Assembly: GCA_035771165.1 (NCBI GenBank)
Contig: JAWNZC010000346.1
Coordinates: 322,501 to 386,500 of the forward strand
Reading direction: 5' to 3'
DNA: 64,000 nucleotides
From: Paragorgia papillata
Taxonomy: Eukaryota > Cnidaria > Anthozoa > Scleralcyonacea > Coralliidae
In this document: in pieces, positions 1 to 13,000 of the stretch
How positions within the stretch are numbered: the first letter of the stretch is position 1
Layout: the number at the start of each line of letters is the position of its first letter
Notes under the pieces: generated by a model
What the model saw: only the letters and a program-made list of their open reading frames with translations
Databases searched by the model: none
Told to the model about the DNA's origin: nothing
Program-made: the position numbers and the translations under genes

Positions 1-3000
1 GCACTGGATGTTCCCGGCGATCCACTGCAACTCACTGTCCCGTCCACCTTCAGCGTATCGGTCACGTGCATCTTAATCACGCCTCCTCCAAGACCTCCAC
101 TCCCTCCACCGCGGCAACCAAAGTGCGCGGGCTCGTATAGGTTACCATAGGGGGTTCCGACGCGACGTTGATTAGTTCCCAATCCACCTGTACCGCCGTG
201 ACCCGCTCCGGACGAACCCTGGGAATGCTGAAAACCATTACCTTGGGAGCAACTACAAAGAAACGAGTACGATTATTAGTATTCTCGCCAAAATTTGCCA
301 GTTTGTAGGTAAACCGTAAACCAATTCAGCTTGTATGGTTTTGCCAGCCTAGTCCCGTCGTTCTAAAGCACGCGCGTATTTGATGAGACTGGTACCTAGG
401 TTTGACGTCACCGCTCAAGGTGCTCTAGAACGCCTAGCAGATTTCAGTATTTTCAAGATGGCAGCATTTTTATACACTTGACAAGGTTAAAACACAAATT
501 GTTTACGCTTGGCATACCTTCAATAGGAAAGAAATGGTACACCATATGTAACTTGTAAACAAGCACGTTTTAACAACTAAGAAATTCTAAAATAAGGGCT
601 TTAATTAACCGGCCAATAAGTCAGTAAATTTCGTCTTCGAAGTCCAGCAAAGTTTAATGAGTTCATCACCTTCAATATCTTCTGTACTTCGTAAATATAT
701 TCGTTGTAATAACATACCAATGTTAACGATTCAATTTTAAATACACACGACATTACAAAATACGACAAAATCACAACATTCTGCAAACACGAATTATCGA
801 TTTAAGACACAGCGTCATTAATTAATACCCAAATACAGGTCAAGTGGTATAAATATCAATTTAATCACATATCGAGGTCAAGCAGGTTCTTCTTGGGTTG
901 GAACAAGTAATAAAACAAATCAAAATTACTCACCTGGTTTTGTAGCCGTTGTGAAAATATAAATATATATTATTATTTTACGAGCGGGCTGGGGCCTGGT
1001 GACAAGGGCCCACTTTTTGAAAATCAGGGACCATTTTACCGAAATCTGCTAGCGTGCAAATATTAAAACAGCCAAGATAGAGAGCCTGGGACTAGGCTGT
1101 GGTTTTGCGTAAGGATGGGAAAACGAGTCATATAATATAAATATTCATATATTTCACTGACCTGTTGTCGTAGACATCTCCTCTGACAATTCCTAGATCG
1201 TCAACGCTAAAGTTTCCTGCGTTAATAATCATGTTCTTCATGTGTAACCGCCCTCCGCCCTGGATACTGCCTTCTTTCATCACCAGAGTGAGGCTAGCAT
1301 TTGTGACGTCAGAGGTTGACGTCATCTCTCCACCATCAGCGATGGTCAACGTGTGGAACTCAGACACGCCCATCTGGTTGGCTTGATAGGTGGTTCCAGT
1401 TCGCGCAACTAGGAGACGACAGCTGTGAGAAAGCGTCACGTCGTAGACATTGATCATTCCCCTGGAAAAGAATTAGTAGAAAAAAGAAAGTAGAAATAAT
1501 TAGTTTCTATCTCAGCACCACTCACTCACACACTCACACCCACATCCACGCCTACACCCACAACACACACACTCACACGCACTCACTCACTCACACGCAC
1601 ACGTTCACTCACACCCACACCTCATCCATATTCACACTTACACCCACACCCATACTCACCCACACCCAACCCACACTCACCCCACACCCACCCATACTCA
1701 CACCAACACGCATACGTTCACTCACACCCACACCTCATCCATACCACACTCACTCACACCCACACCCATACTCACCCACACTTTCACCCACACTCTCACT
1801 CATACCCACACTCACTCCACACCCACTCATACTCACACCAACACGCATACGTTCACTCACATCCACACCTCATCCATACCACACTCACTCACACCCACAC
1901 CCATACTCACCCACACTTTCACCCACACTCTCACTCATACCCACACTCACCCCACACCCACACCCACTCATACTCACACCAACACGCATACGTTCACTCA
2001 CATCCACACCTCATCCATAACACACTCACACTTACTCACACCCATACTCACCCACACTTTCACCCACTCTCTCACTCATACCCACACTCACCCCACACCC
2101 ACTTTCACCCCACACCCACAACACACTCATACTCACACCAACACGCATACGTTCACTCACACCCACACCTCATCCATAACACTCACACTTACTCACACCC
2201 ACACTCACTCACTCACTCACTAACACCGACACGCACATACACCTACACCCATCCTCACTCACACCCACACCACACTCACTCACCCCACACGCACCCACAC
2301 TCACATTCACACCGAAACACTCGCACTTACTCCTACGCTCACACTCACACCCACAACCCTCGCATTCACAACACACTCGTACCCCCTCCCACGCAAACGT
2401 CAGACGCCTACGGTACCTATTCACGATCTGAATTCCACGACACAAAAATGATTTTGGAAGATGAAGTAAACCCGACTGGTAGACATATGTATTCACTTCA
2501 TATTCTCCATCATCGGCAAACTGACCAATCACAGCCTGTTCTGGACCAACGTGTAACACACCGCTACCATCACCAACAAACTTGTGAACTCTCAAGCTTT
2601 GAGGTCTGACGAAAAACAAAATAAGAAAAGTCCCCAACATTTAATCGTCATGGAGAGAGCAAAAATCTTAATGCCTACTGGAGCACGCAATGTGATAACT
2701 TTCTCTCGCATATGCAAAAACGCGCATGCGCAAAGACGCACACCAACCCAGGAAAGCATAAACATACGTACGTCGTACGCCGTACACGCAGATTCCTTTT
2801 AACGTTCGGATGGACGGCCAACTCTCCTTTACGCAATATGTGAACTTCCTCAAATTCAAAATCAGTTTCATTCGGCAACAGCCATACTCGGCCACCATCG
2901 GCTTCCCACTTGGAGAAATTGATTTCTTGCGAAGACGACTGGCGATTATTATTGTCGATAATCAGCGAGCGATTTAACACACCATGTTGTCTGTCCTGAG

Positions 3001-6000
3001 AAATATTAGAAAATGTTCCCATCAGCAAATTATATTGAAATGTACATAATAACCATGCACAGAGTTTTTCTATTTTATACCACCTTACCTGTAAGTACAC
3101 CGTCCCTGGGCCACCATTACCATACGCTGAACCACCAAAGGCCTGTAGCTGACCAAACCACCACTCTCTGTCATGCCAGTAAATGGCCAGTCGACCACCA
3201 GATCCACCACCACCACTGTTCGTTGCTCCACCACCATTCACGGTGATTTGACCAGAACCTTCCAGTGCTCTTGTTGTTATTAAAATACTTCCGCCACTTC
3301 CTCCGCCATTGTTCACAGACGACGACGGCAAGCCATCGGCTCTTATGATACCTAGAAAACGTATCATTTGTAAAGCCAGACGAACCACATGTGTTCTGCA
3401 TGTAATCCACACGTGTTCTGCTTGTGATCCACATGTGTTTGCATTTGGTTCACATGTGCTTTGCATGCGATCCACATGTGTGAAATTGTGTTCTGTATGT
3501 AATCCACACGTGTTTTGCATGTGATCCACGTGTGTTCTGCATGAGATCCACAGGTGTTCTGCATGTGATCAACACGTGTTCTGCATGTGATCCACATGTC
3601 TTCTGCAAGTGATCCACATGTGTTCTGGATGTGGTCCACATGTGTTCTGCATATGTTCTGCATGTGATCCACGTGTGTACTGCATGTGATCCACATGCGT
3701 CTTGCATGTGATCCACAAGATGTTCTGTTCTGTATGTATTCGCATGTTACGCATATGCACCCCATGTGTTTTACATGTGTTCTGCATGTACTGCACACGT
3801 GTTCTGCATGTGATCCACATGTGTTCTGCATGTGATCTACATATGTTCTGCATGTGATCCACATGTGTTCTGCGTGAATTAAGAAACACTGTATGGCGTA
3901 TAACCGTGTACTTACCATCGACTATAAGTGACGCCTTAATATCAAGTTCCAAATGCCCTCCGCCACTGCCGCCTTTGCTACCACCACCTCCACTTCCAAA
4001 AGACTTAGGATTGAGTATGGATCCATGGGGACTTCCAGTGTTACCACCGCCCGTCGCCACTCCTCCTCGACCACCGTAACCACCGCCGGAACCAGTTGAC
4101 TGACCTGCACCGAAACCAGTACCTGTTGAAAGCAATGATAAGGAACACGTAAAACCAAGCTGATTTTTCTACTGGTAGATTCAACCATGCAAAGAGTACA
4201 GGAACGTTACACTGCCAATCAAATAGCGATCATTTACTAAAGTGTTTTCTCAAACTCATTAATAATGCATGAGCTAATTAGCCAATCAGAGAAAAATATT
4301 TGGTCATGTGCATGAATTTTGAAACCCAGTTTCCTAATTATAAATTCAACGTGAAACCATTGTCTAATCTAATACACACCAATATCACCAATTCCCTCTA
4401 TAATTGACGATTGAGAAGCTATTTCATAAACTCGTATTTTACCAGGGGTTGCAAACACTCGAGAACAACAAAAATCACTCGGCCTATTACCTCGTAATTT
4501 TCAATGTTCTCTCGTGTTTGTAAAACATTCGAAAACAATAAAAATCACTCATCACTTGCAGCCTCGTGATTTTCATTATTCTCTCATGTTTTACAAACAC
4601 TCGAGAACAATGAAAATTACTCGGTTAACGGCCTCGTGATTTTCATTGTCCTCTCCGCATGTTTGTAACCCCTGGTAAAACACTCCCACTCGTTTATGAA
4701 ATATTACATACGAAACGCTTTTTACAGTCTTTCACGCATACCTGCCGCAAAACCTTTTCCGTTTAAATCTATCAATCCTCCATACTGCACATCAAGAGAC
4801 TTGGCACGAATAAACAATCTTCTGGTTTCCAGTACTCCGCCTCCTTCTACAGTCAATTTCCCTTCCCTCCTCAATGGACCAACGTCTTGCGTAAGACGAA
4901 CATCCCAATGGTCTGTTGTGTTCCCATAGGCGCTCTCAAACAGCAGCTTGCCTGTCTTTTGTATCGTTATCCCAACGAACGTTAACGATCTTGGACTGGT
5001 TTCTTTGAAGATCAATGTTGCTCCATATCCAACCAACAAATGAGCCAAGTCACCAACGACGCGACCCCAGAAATCAACACTTGAGCTTCGGGGAATCGAT
5101 GAATATTCGAGGCTCTTCGCTTCTCGGAACTCGACTGTTGCATTCGGGAGTATAAAAGTAGCGTTGCTGTAAATGTAGGGAGCCCAAGTAACATTGACAC
5201 GGCGGTACGTTGATACAGCGGTGAGTCGGAGGGTGTTGTCAGGAGCGACGTGGATATAACCAGTGTCGTCACCTTGGATACGTTCGCTTCGTAGCTCCGT
5301 ACCTTTGCCATCGACGTAGAGATGAGCGGCACCGTAGACCTCCACAAACGTGAATTCAAACACGAAGTTGTCCTTTGAAGGCAGAAGATACGCTACAGCA
5401 CCTGTATGAACAATAAAAGAGCTAGTCGTCATCATTGTCATCGTCTTTATCGTCATTGTCATAATCGTCGTCATCTTACTCGTCACCGTCGTCAACGTCG
5501 CCGTCACCGTCTCCGTTATCATTATCATCCACCCGCCTCTAAAAGGGTCTCTGAGTGATTGAGTGAGTGAGAAAGAGAGGGAGTGAGGGAGGTACAGAGG
5601 GAGGGAGAGAGGGAGGGAGTGAGGGAGGGAGGGAGGTACAGAGGGAGGGAGGGAAGGAGGGCGTGGGGGAGGGAGGGAGGGGGGAGGGAGGGAGGGAGGG
5701 AGGAGGAAGGAAAGGAGGAAGTAAGCAAATAAATAAATAAATAAATAAATAAATAAAGGTAAAAACTTACCGGAAGATGCGAATTGTTGAAAATTGGAAG
5801 TGGTTAAGTCCTGAAAGTCGAAATAAAACAAAAAATAATTTATAACGTTTCATGTTCAGGCTACAGTACGTATATATATATATATATATACAGTTGAAGC
5901 TCTCGTGAGCGACCACCCTCGGGAACTGTAAAAAGTGGTCGCAACTAGAACTGGTCGCTTACGAGAATTCGTTCTCGTATGCGACCACCCACTGAAATGG

Positions 6001-6934
6001 CTGAAGTTGGTCGCTTACGAGAGATTGGACCAGAAAAATACTGCAGCGTTTCTATTCTGGCAACCAGCCAGAAACAGCAATACTCAATCATTGTTATGCA
6101 TTTTATAATCACATTTATTTACTGTATTAAAAGTTATCAAATTGCTTTTTAGCGCAGTGTTGACTGATTGCAAAGGGTTTTTCAAGGGTGGTCGCTTACA
6201 AGAGCTTAAAAACAAAGAAAAAGCTCAGTTTGTGAATCTGAAAGGTCGCGGTCGCTTACGGGAGTGGTCGCTTACGAGAGCTTTTGGTAACAGAGTTTAA
6301 TAGGGAATTTAAACGGGGTTTCGTGAGGGTGGTCGCAACTAGAGCTGGTCGCTTACGGGAGTGGTCGCAAGGAGAGCTTCGACTGTATTCACATTCATCT
6401 TACATCCAACAGATAAGATTTTGACATATATTACCTCAGAAACCCTGCCTCTATTGTCAATTCGTAGATTCTTATTGAGTGGTAGTTTTCCATAAAGGTA
6501 CACGACACCAGGTCCCCCGTTTTCACCCTTACCACGTGCTATCCCACCGTAAGTTGACGTGTGATCGCTATGGAATGATCCTTGTTGGTAGTTGACTGTG
6601 ATTCGTCCTCCCGCTCCCCCTCCTCCGTTACCATAACAGTCACCACCATTGGCATGAAGGTATCCGCGACCATTGAAAGTAGTACAAGAGATCCATATAG
6701 AACCACCACTTCCACCACCTGCGTTTGTTCCCTAGGGAATGATGGTTCACAATAATATATCGGTTAGTACATGTATTATTTAATATTTTTTCTCTCGATT
6801 TTGATTGTATTTGCTACATCAACTGCAAATAACTGTCGGTTATCAGAAAGTGCAAATTAGAGATCTGCAAGAATTTATTCGGCAAAGACAATGACAATGG
6901 CGATAAGGACAACAACAACAATGACACCACTACC

Positions 6935-6980
<46 letters not shown>

Positions 6981-7024
6981 GCCACACCAACACCACCACC
7001 AACAGCAACACCACCACCACCACC

Positions 7025-7056
<32 letters not shown>

Positions 7057-10000
7057 CAACACCATCACCATCACCAACACCAACACCAACGCCAATACCA
7101 ACACCAACACCCCAACACCAACACCAACACCAACACAACCAGCAACAACAGCACCAACAGCACCATCACCACCACCACCAACAACACCAACAACAACAAC
7201 AGCAACAACACCAACAACAATAACAACAAAAACAATACACATATCCACCATAAACACTTACCTTTCCTGCTTCTCCCGAAGTCTGTACTGTACCATCCAG
7301 CTGTACACTGTTAAATATCTCAAAGTAAATTTTACCACCGCCACGTCCTCCCTTGTTCCCACCGAGACCCTGACCGCCTCCACTGCCCCAAGTTCCATTG
7401 ACGTAAATAGAGCCGTGGGGAAGTCGATGACACAGCGTGCCCAAGCCTCGTCCACCTCTCCCAGCGTGACTTGCTCCTGATCCACCAGAACTCGACGGAG
7501 AACCAGCGCCAGGACCCAAGCCACCGGCGTAGCCACCCCAGTCTACGGTAACGGCACCAGACACCGTGAGATTTGTCGCGAAGATGTTCACCGAACCGGC
7601 TTCTAACCTCCCGCCGATAGAAACAGCTTTTTGCATTCGTATTGTTGAGGGAAAACTGCCTAAAGCAGGATCATCTAAGCTTTGTTTGAAGTTAAGGCTC
7701 AGTAATCCACCTGAGCTGACAGTTAATGAATCACCTACCAACGGCAGATCATGACGAAACGGTTTAAGACTTCTCACTGTGCCAGAAATGGTTGTAGTGG
7801 TGATGTTAAACGATTCGGACGGCAAAAAGTTAAATGTTCCTGTGACAACAAGCTCATGCCAGTACGAAGCCACACTTAGAAGATCAGTGGTTAGTTTACC
7901 ATTTACTGTAACGCGTTTGGCTTTGATCTGGGAACGGTCGAAGCACTTCTGTAAGACCACTACAGCATTCGTGCCAAACTGGACATGCTGTATAGTATAG
8001 TCAGTCTTCCCTTGGAGTACCACGTCACGAAATGACGTCATCTTGCCGTTCACTTGAAACAGGTCAAACGAGTAATTCCCAACCGGATAGAACTGGAAAT
8101 CGCCCGAGTCTCCGATCATCAACGAGTCTAGCCCGTCCTGAATAGATAAAGATCCGGCTTGTAAGAGACCGTTTATTGTGAGACGCCGAACTTGAATGTC
8201 GGAGAAAATCTTCTTCGTTGCACATGAGACGTCGTAGATAGCGGACATTAGTCTCAAGGAGCCTCCGTTGTTTATTGTAATTTCTTGTGTCCTGCTAGCA
8301 CTATAGCCAAAGATCGACACTTGATTCGCGATCTGTAAGTTCCCTGAAACTTGGATGGTGTCGATTAGAAACGCGTGACGAAACTCGATAGTCATGACTC
8401 CTTGGGTCCCAATGTTCAGTCGATTCCATCCTTCAGATGTAGTTGCGATTCCGGTATGAAAGTTGCCGTAAACCTCGACGGTGGACGCGCGAATAGATGA
8501 CAACCCTAAGGTTTTCTGAAAATCTAAGGTAAAATAAGCCGAACTGTTTACGATAATATTACGTGTCCGATTTACAGTAAATCCTCTGATAGACACCGGA
8601 TTTTGAATCCGTAAACTCCCCTCAACTTCTATACGGTCAACTCGAAACACACTTCTGAACTCGATATCCATATTCCCTTGCGACTTCACGTGTAAATAAT
8701 CCCATCCTTCAAAAGTAGATACCACGTCCGCTGAAAATCTACCATCGATATCAACCGCGGACGCACGGATAGAAGACACTCCTGAACTTTTCTGGGAATT
8801 CAATATTATGGAACCTTTACTCCCGATCACAATATTCTGAGTTCGATTTCTCGCAAGACCTCGAATAGAGACGTTCTTTTCGATTTGTAAACTGCCAGAG
8901 ACTTGTATGAGGTCGGTGCGTAATTCATCAACGAACTCAATGCTCATGCTTCCTAGTGGACCAACCGTGACACTATCCCATCCCTCAACAGACGAAGCAA
9001 CGCCCGGCAAAAATCTGCCACCAACATGCAGAGAAGACACACGGATGTACGAAATGCCTGATGTTTTTCGATAATTCAAAGTGAACGCTCCTTTACTGCC
9101 GACAGAAATAAACCTTGTTCGTTTTACTGCAAGACCTCTGATAGATACTGCATTTTGAATCCGTAAACCCCCCTCAACTTCAATACGGTCAACTCGAAAC
9201 ACACTTCTGAACTCGATGTCCATATTCCCTTGCGACTTCACGTGTAAATAATCCCATCCTTCAGAAGTAGATACGACGTCGGCTGAAAATCTACCATCGA
9301 TATCAACTGCGGACGCACGGATAGAAGACACTCCTGAACTTTTCTGGGAATTCAATATTATGGAACCTTTACTCCCGATCACAATATTCTGAGTTCGATT
9401 TCTCGCAAGACCTCGAATAGAGACGTTTTTCTCGATTTGTAAACTGCCAGAGACTTGTATGAGGTCGGTGCGTAATTCATCAACGAACTCGATGCTCATG
9501 CTTCCTAGTGGACCAATCGTGACATTATCCCATCCCTCAACAGACGAAGCAACGCCCGGCAAAAATCTACCACCGACATCCAGAGAAGACACACGGATGT
9601 ACGAAATACCTGAATTTTTCCGATAATTCAAAGTGAACCCTCCTTTACTGCCGACAGAAATAAACCTTGTTCGTTTTGCTGTAAGACCTCTGATAGATAC
9701 CGGATTTGCAATTTCTAAATTTCCCAAAACCTGAATACTGTCGATTCGTAATTCATCACGTATTTCAACGTTCATAGAACCACTCTCCCAGACGCGAAGG
9801 CGACTCCATCCGTTGACGGCGGAAATGACGCCTCCTAAAAACTGACCATATATGTCAACATTCTGCGCACGGATATACGAAACGCCGAACCTTATTTGCG
9901 GACCAGCGGTGTTATTGGAAATTCTAAATTTCCCGCCAGTTCGGACAGTTATCGTAGAATTAGCCGCGCCATTTTTGTCGTAGAAATCAAGCGTTCCAAC

Positions 10001-13000
10001 TACGGTGAACGTGCCGGACGTATCCAGGCTGTTAGTATACGCGGTTAGGTTAGCATTAAGAAACTGAGCCTGGCCGTTGATGGTCACGTTGGTGACTCGG
10101 AGTATACCATCAGTTAATTCAGCCTTCAAATAACCACGTTGTCCTACAAATAAGGAATTCCAGTCAGCGCTAGTCAAGGTGGTAGCATTCAAAAAGCCAT
10201 TGATAACCACATCTTTGGCAATCAAGGTCAGAGGATTAGGAGAATGAAACCTTCCGTTGTCTCCGATCTTAAATGTCCCTCCGGATACATCAAGTACTTT
10301 TGTCGCATGGTTTTGGAGTAAACTCACATCGTATCCAATGCTGTCGCTTATCAGAAAATTAGAGAACTTGAGACGAGTTGGTTCAGAGCCTGGGTGCATA
10401 ACAAATAAGCCTCCATAACGACCTATATGCATGCTCGGAGTGTTGGTTAAATCTAAGCGTCCGTAAATGTCCACACTTCTGTCATAGACTACGGTAGCTC
10501 CTGTTCTTCTGGAGAAACTCAGTACCGTAGACTTGAACATGACAAGGCACGGTGATAGATGTTTTGTGACGTTTAGAGACTGGGACGGAGAGATGAACAA
10601 CTGACCACCACCGTCGTCGTCCGAGACGGTTTCCACGGTTACCGCTGATGAGGAAGAGCTCGTGAAAAGAACACGAGAGCTGCCACTTAGGTCGACGAGG
10701 TCGATGTGGATAAAGTTCTTGTCCAAAATAAACCAACTAACTGCACCTACAAAGGGAAGACAGACTGAGATGAAAAACCAGACCATAGCACAGTGCTAAA
10801 GAGCGGTGCCTGCCCTTTTTGGCGCTAAAACGTCACGTCAAAAACATCGCTTAACTATCGACTCCGCACGAACGAACGAACGAACGAACGAACGAACGAA
10901 CGAACGAACGAACGAACGAACGAACGAACGAACGAACGAACGAACGAACGAACGAACGAACAGGCAAAAAAAAAAAAGAAAGCTGCTATCTACAAGATGT
11001 CACACCGTGTAAAGAACAACAGTCACGTCACTCGACGTCATCTTGTATGGTAATCTTTTGTTCATTACAAGCTATTACGTCATTTGTAATCTATTACAGT
11101 ACACACATAGAAAATATAATCTATTTGTGAAATATTACAAGAAGTACCTGACTTTTTAAACTGGTCATAATTGTTCCATTGATTGAGCTGTAAATGGAAA
11201 ATGGTTCATTAATAGTTGATTAGATAACTAATTATAGTCTGTGTTCATACGTATTTAACTAATGCTTTACTCTCATGGGCACATCTTTTGTATGCAGAAG
11301 CTTGTATATCAATGTACAGTATGTACTTTACTCCAAATTAATGTTGTAAAAATTCATTGTTGTCTGAATTATTCAATATAGTACTTTTCAACCAATCAGG
11401 CTATTTGATTCCTCCCAGACTTCAATTTTTTGGTGGGATCAACAGTGTGTTTTATACCTTAATCCATTGCTGTCTAGGCTGTCTGAGGCCTGGGGGGGGG
11501 GATACTCTGCCAATTTTTAGGTAGGGGTGTGCCACCGTGACCTCAAAATCCTGACCTTACCCCAGACCTAAAGAGCCTATCCCAGACCTAAACTAAAAAA
11601 ATCAATACCCTATCCCAGCACTGGTGTCACATCAGCATCCATACCAAAATATGTACTCTATTCCAGACCAAAATAGACAATTTATATACCCTATCCCAGA
11701 CCCTGAAGCTCAAAAACCCTATAGGGCGACATATACCTGTATACCTTATACACAAGAGTCCCCCCACCCCCCCACCCCGGGGTCTGAGGGTTCTCCTAAT
11801 CATCTGGCATTAGATGGAGTAAATTAAATACAAGTTTATAGGGACTGTTTTTGGCCAGCTCATGGAGGAATGGGTTAAATGTTTTGATCCGCTGTCTACC
11901 ATACTTCATCTTACTAATTATTCTTGGTTTTCATCTGATGTCACAGTGGTCATATTGGTGCACAGAAACAATGAAATGGTGGTCATATTGGTGCACAGAT
12001 ACAATGAAATGGTGGTCATATTGGTGCACAGAAACAATGAAATGGTGGTCATATTGGTGCACAGAAACAATGAAATGGTGGTCATATTGGTGCACAGAAA
12101 CAATGAAATGGTGGTCATATTGGTGCTGCACAGAAACAATGAAATGGTGGTCATACTGGTGCATGGAAACAATGAAATGGTGGTCATATTGGTGCACAGA
12201 AACAATGAAATGGTGGTCATATTGGTGCACGGAAACAATGAAATGGTGGTCATATTGGTGCACGGAAACAATGAAATGGTGGTCATATTGGTGCACAGAA
12301 ACAATGAAATGGTGGTCATATTGGTGCACAGAAACAATGAAATGGTGGTCATATTGGTGCAAGGAAACAATGAAATGGTGGTCATACTGGTGCACAAAAA
12401 CAATGAAATGGTGGTCATATTGGTGCACAGAAACAATGAAATGGTGGTAATATTGGTGCACAGAAACAATGAAATGGTGGTCATATTGGTGTACCATCTT
12501 TATCCTATGGGAACTTAACTATATTCTTATTCAGACATTTCGTATTGTTTCACCACCCCAATATGGCCACCGATGATGTGCGTGAAAAAGTTACAATTTA
12601 CAGAAGCAGATAGTTTTAATTTCAACCCTTGAAGTCAAAAATAAAGTGTTAAAAACCGTAAATCAAATAAAGCAATTAGCGATATTTTTGTCGACTATCG
12701 AGAAGCGTCGTGGCCGGGGGGAGAAAGAAGAGCTCTTCCTAAATTTTGATAGTGTTGAAAAACCGTTGACTTCTTGAATAGTTTTGTCATATTTTTTGAA
12801 ATTATAAACAATAGTGACATAAACAAAACCATCAAATTTTACGTACGTGTTCTGTTTATGTCGCAAGAATCTTGTGCTCCAACTTTGTTTGTGAGAAATT
12901 TAAAATTTTATCTTGGCCACGCGACGCCCCTAACCCCCCTACCAATATCACGCGCATTTCGAACATTTACAAACAAAGTTTTATCAAAATAGCTTTATAA

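Noticed and set aside
901..990. An extra exon between exons 16 and 17 of the giant gene
   Set aside because: A donor-like site exists near 941, but exon 16 (phase 2) joins directly to the acceptor at 252 with the expected glycine-rich sequence, and including the extra segment breaks the frame.
2675..3529. A single 284-codon gene
   Set aside because: It runs through an intron and merges parts of two exons of the giant gene; phase-matched splice sites split it.
6814..7257. Val/Leu-rich and Gln/His/Pro-rich open frames
   Set aside because: Trinucleotide microsatellite in an intron.
10482..10786. Met at 10786 followed by a hydrophobic stretch, as a separate gene start with signal peptide
   Set aside because: The stretch is a splice acceptor (pyrimidine tract, tttgtag). 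The exon head GAVSWF matches the head of another module that also follows an acceptor, and phase 1 fits the microexon at 11148-11187.
11948..12493. A CRISPR array
   Set aside because: There are no unique spacers; units are contiguous, and the window is animal DNA.
11862..12518. Open frames of about 190-220 codons on both strands
   Set aside because: They are the 33-bp minisatellite read in frames that never meet a stop.
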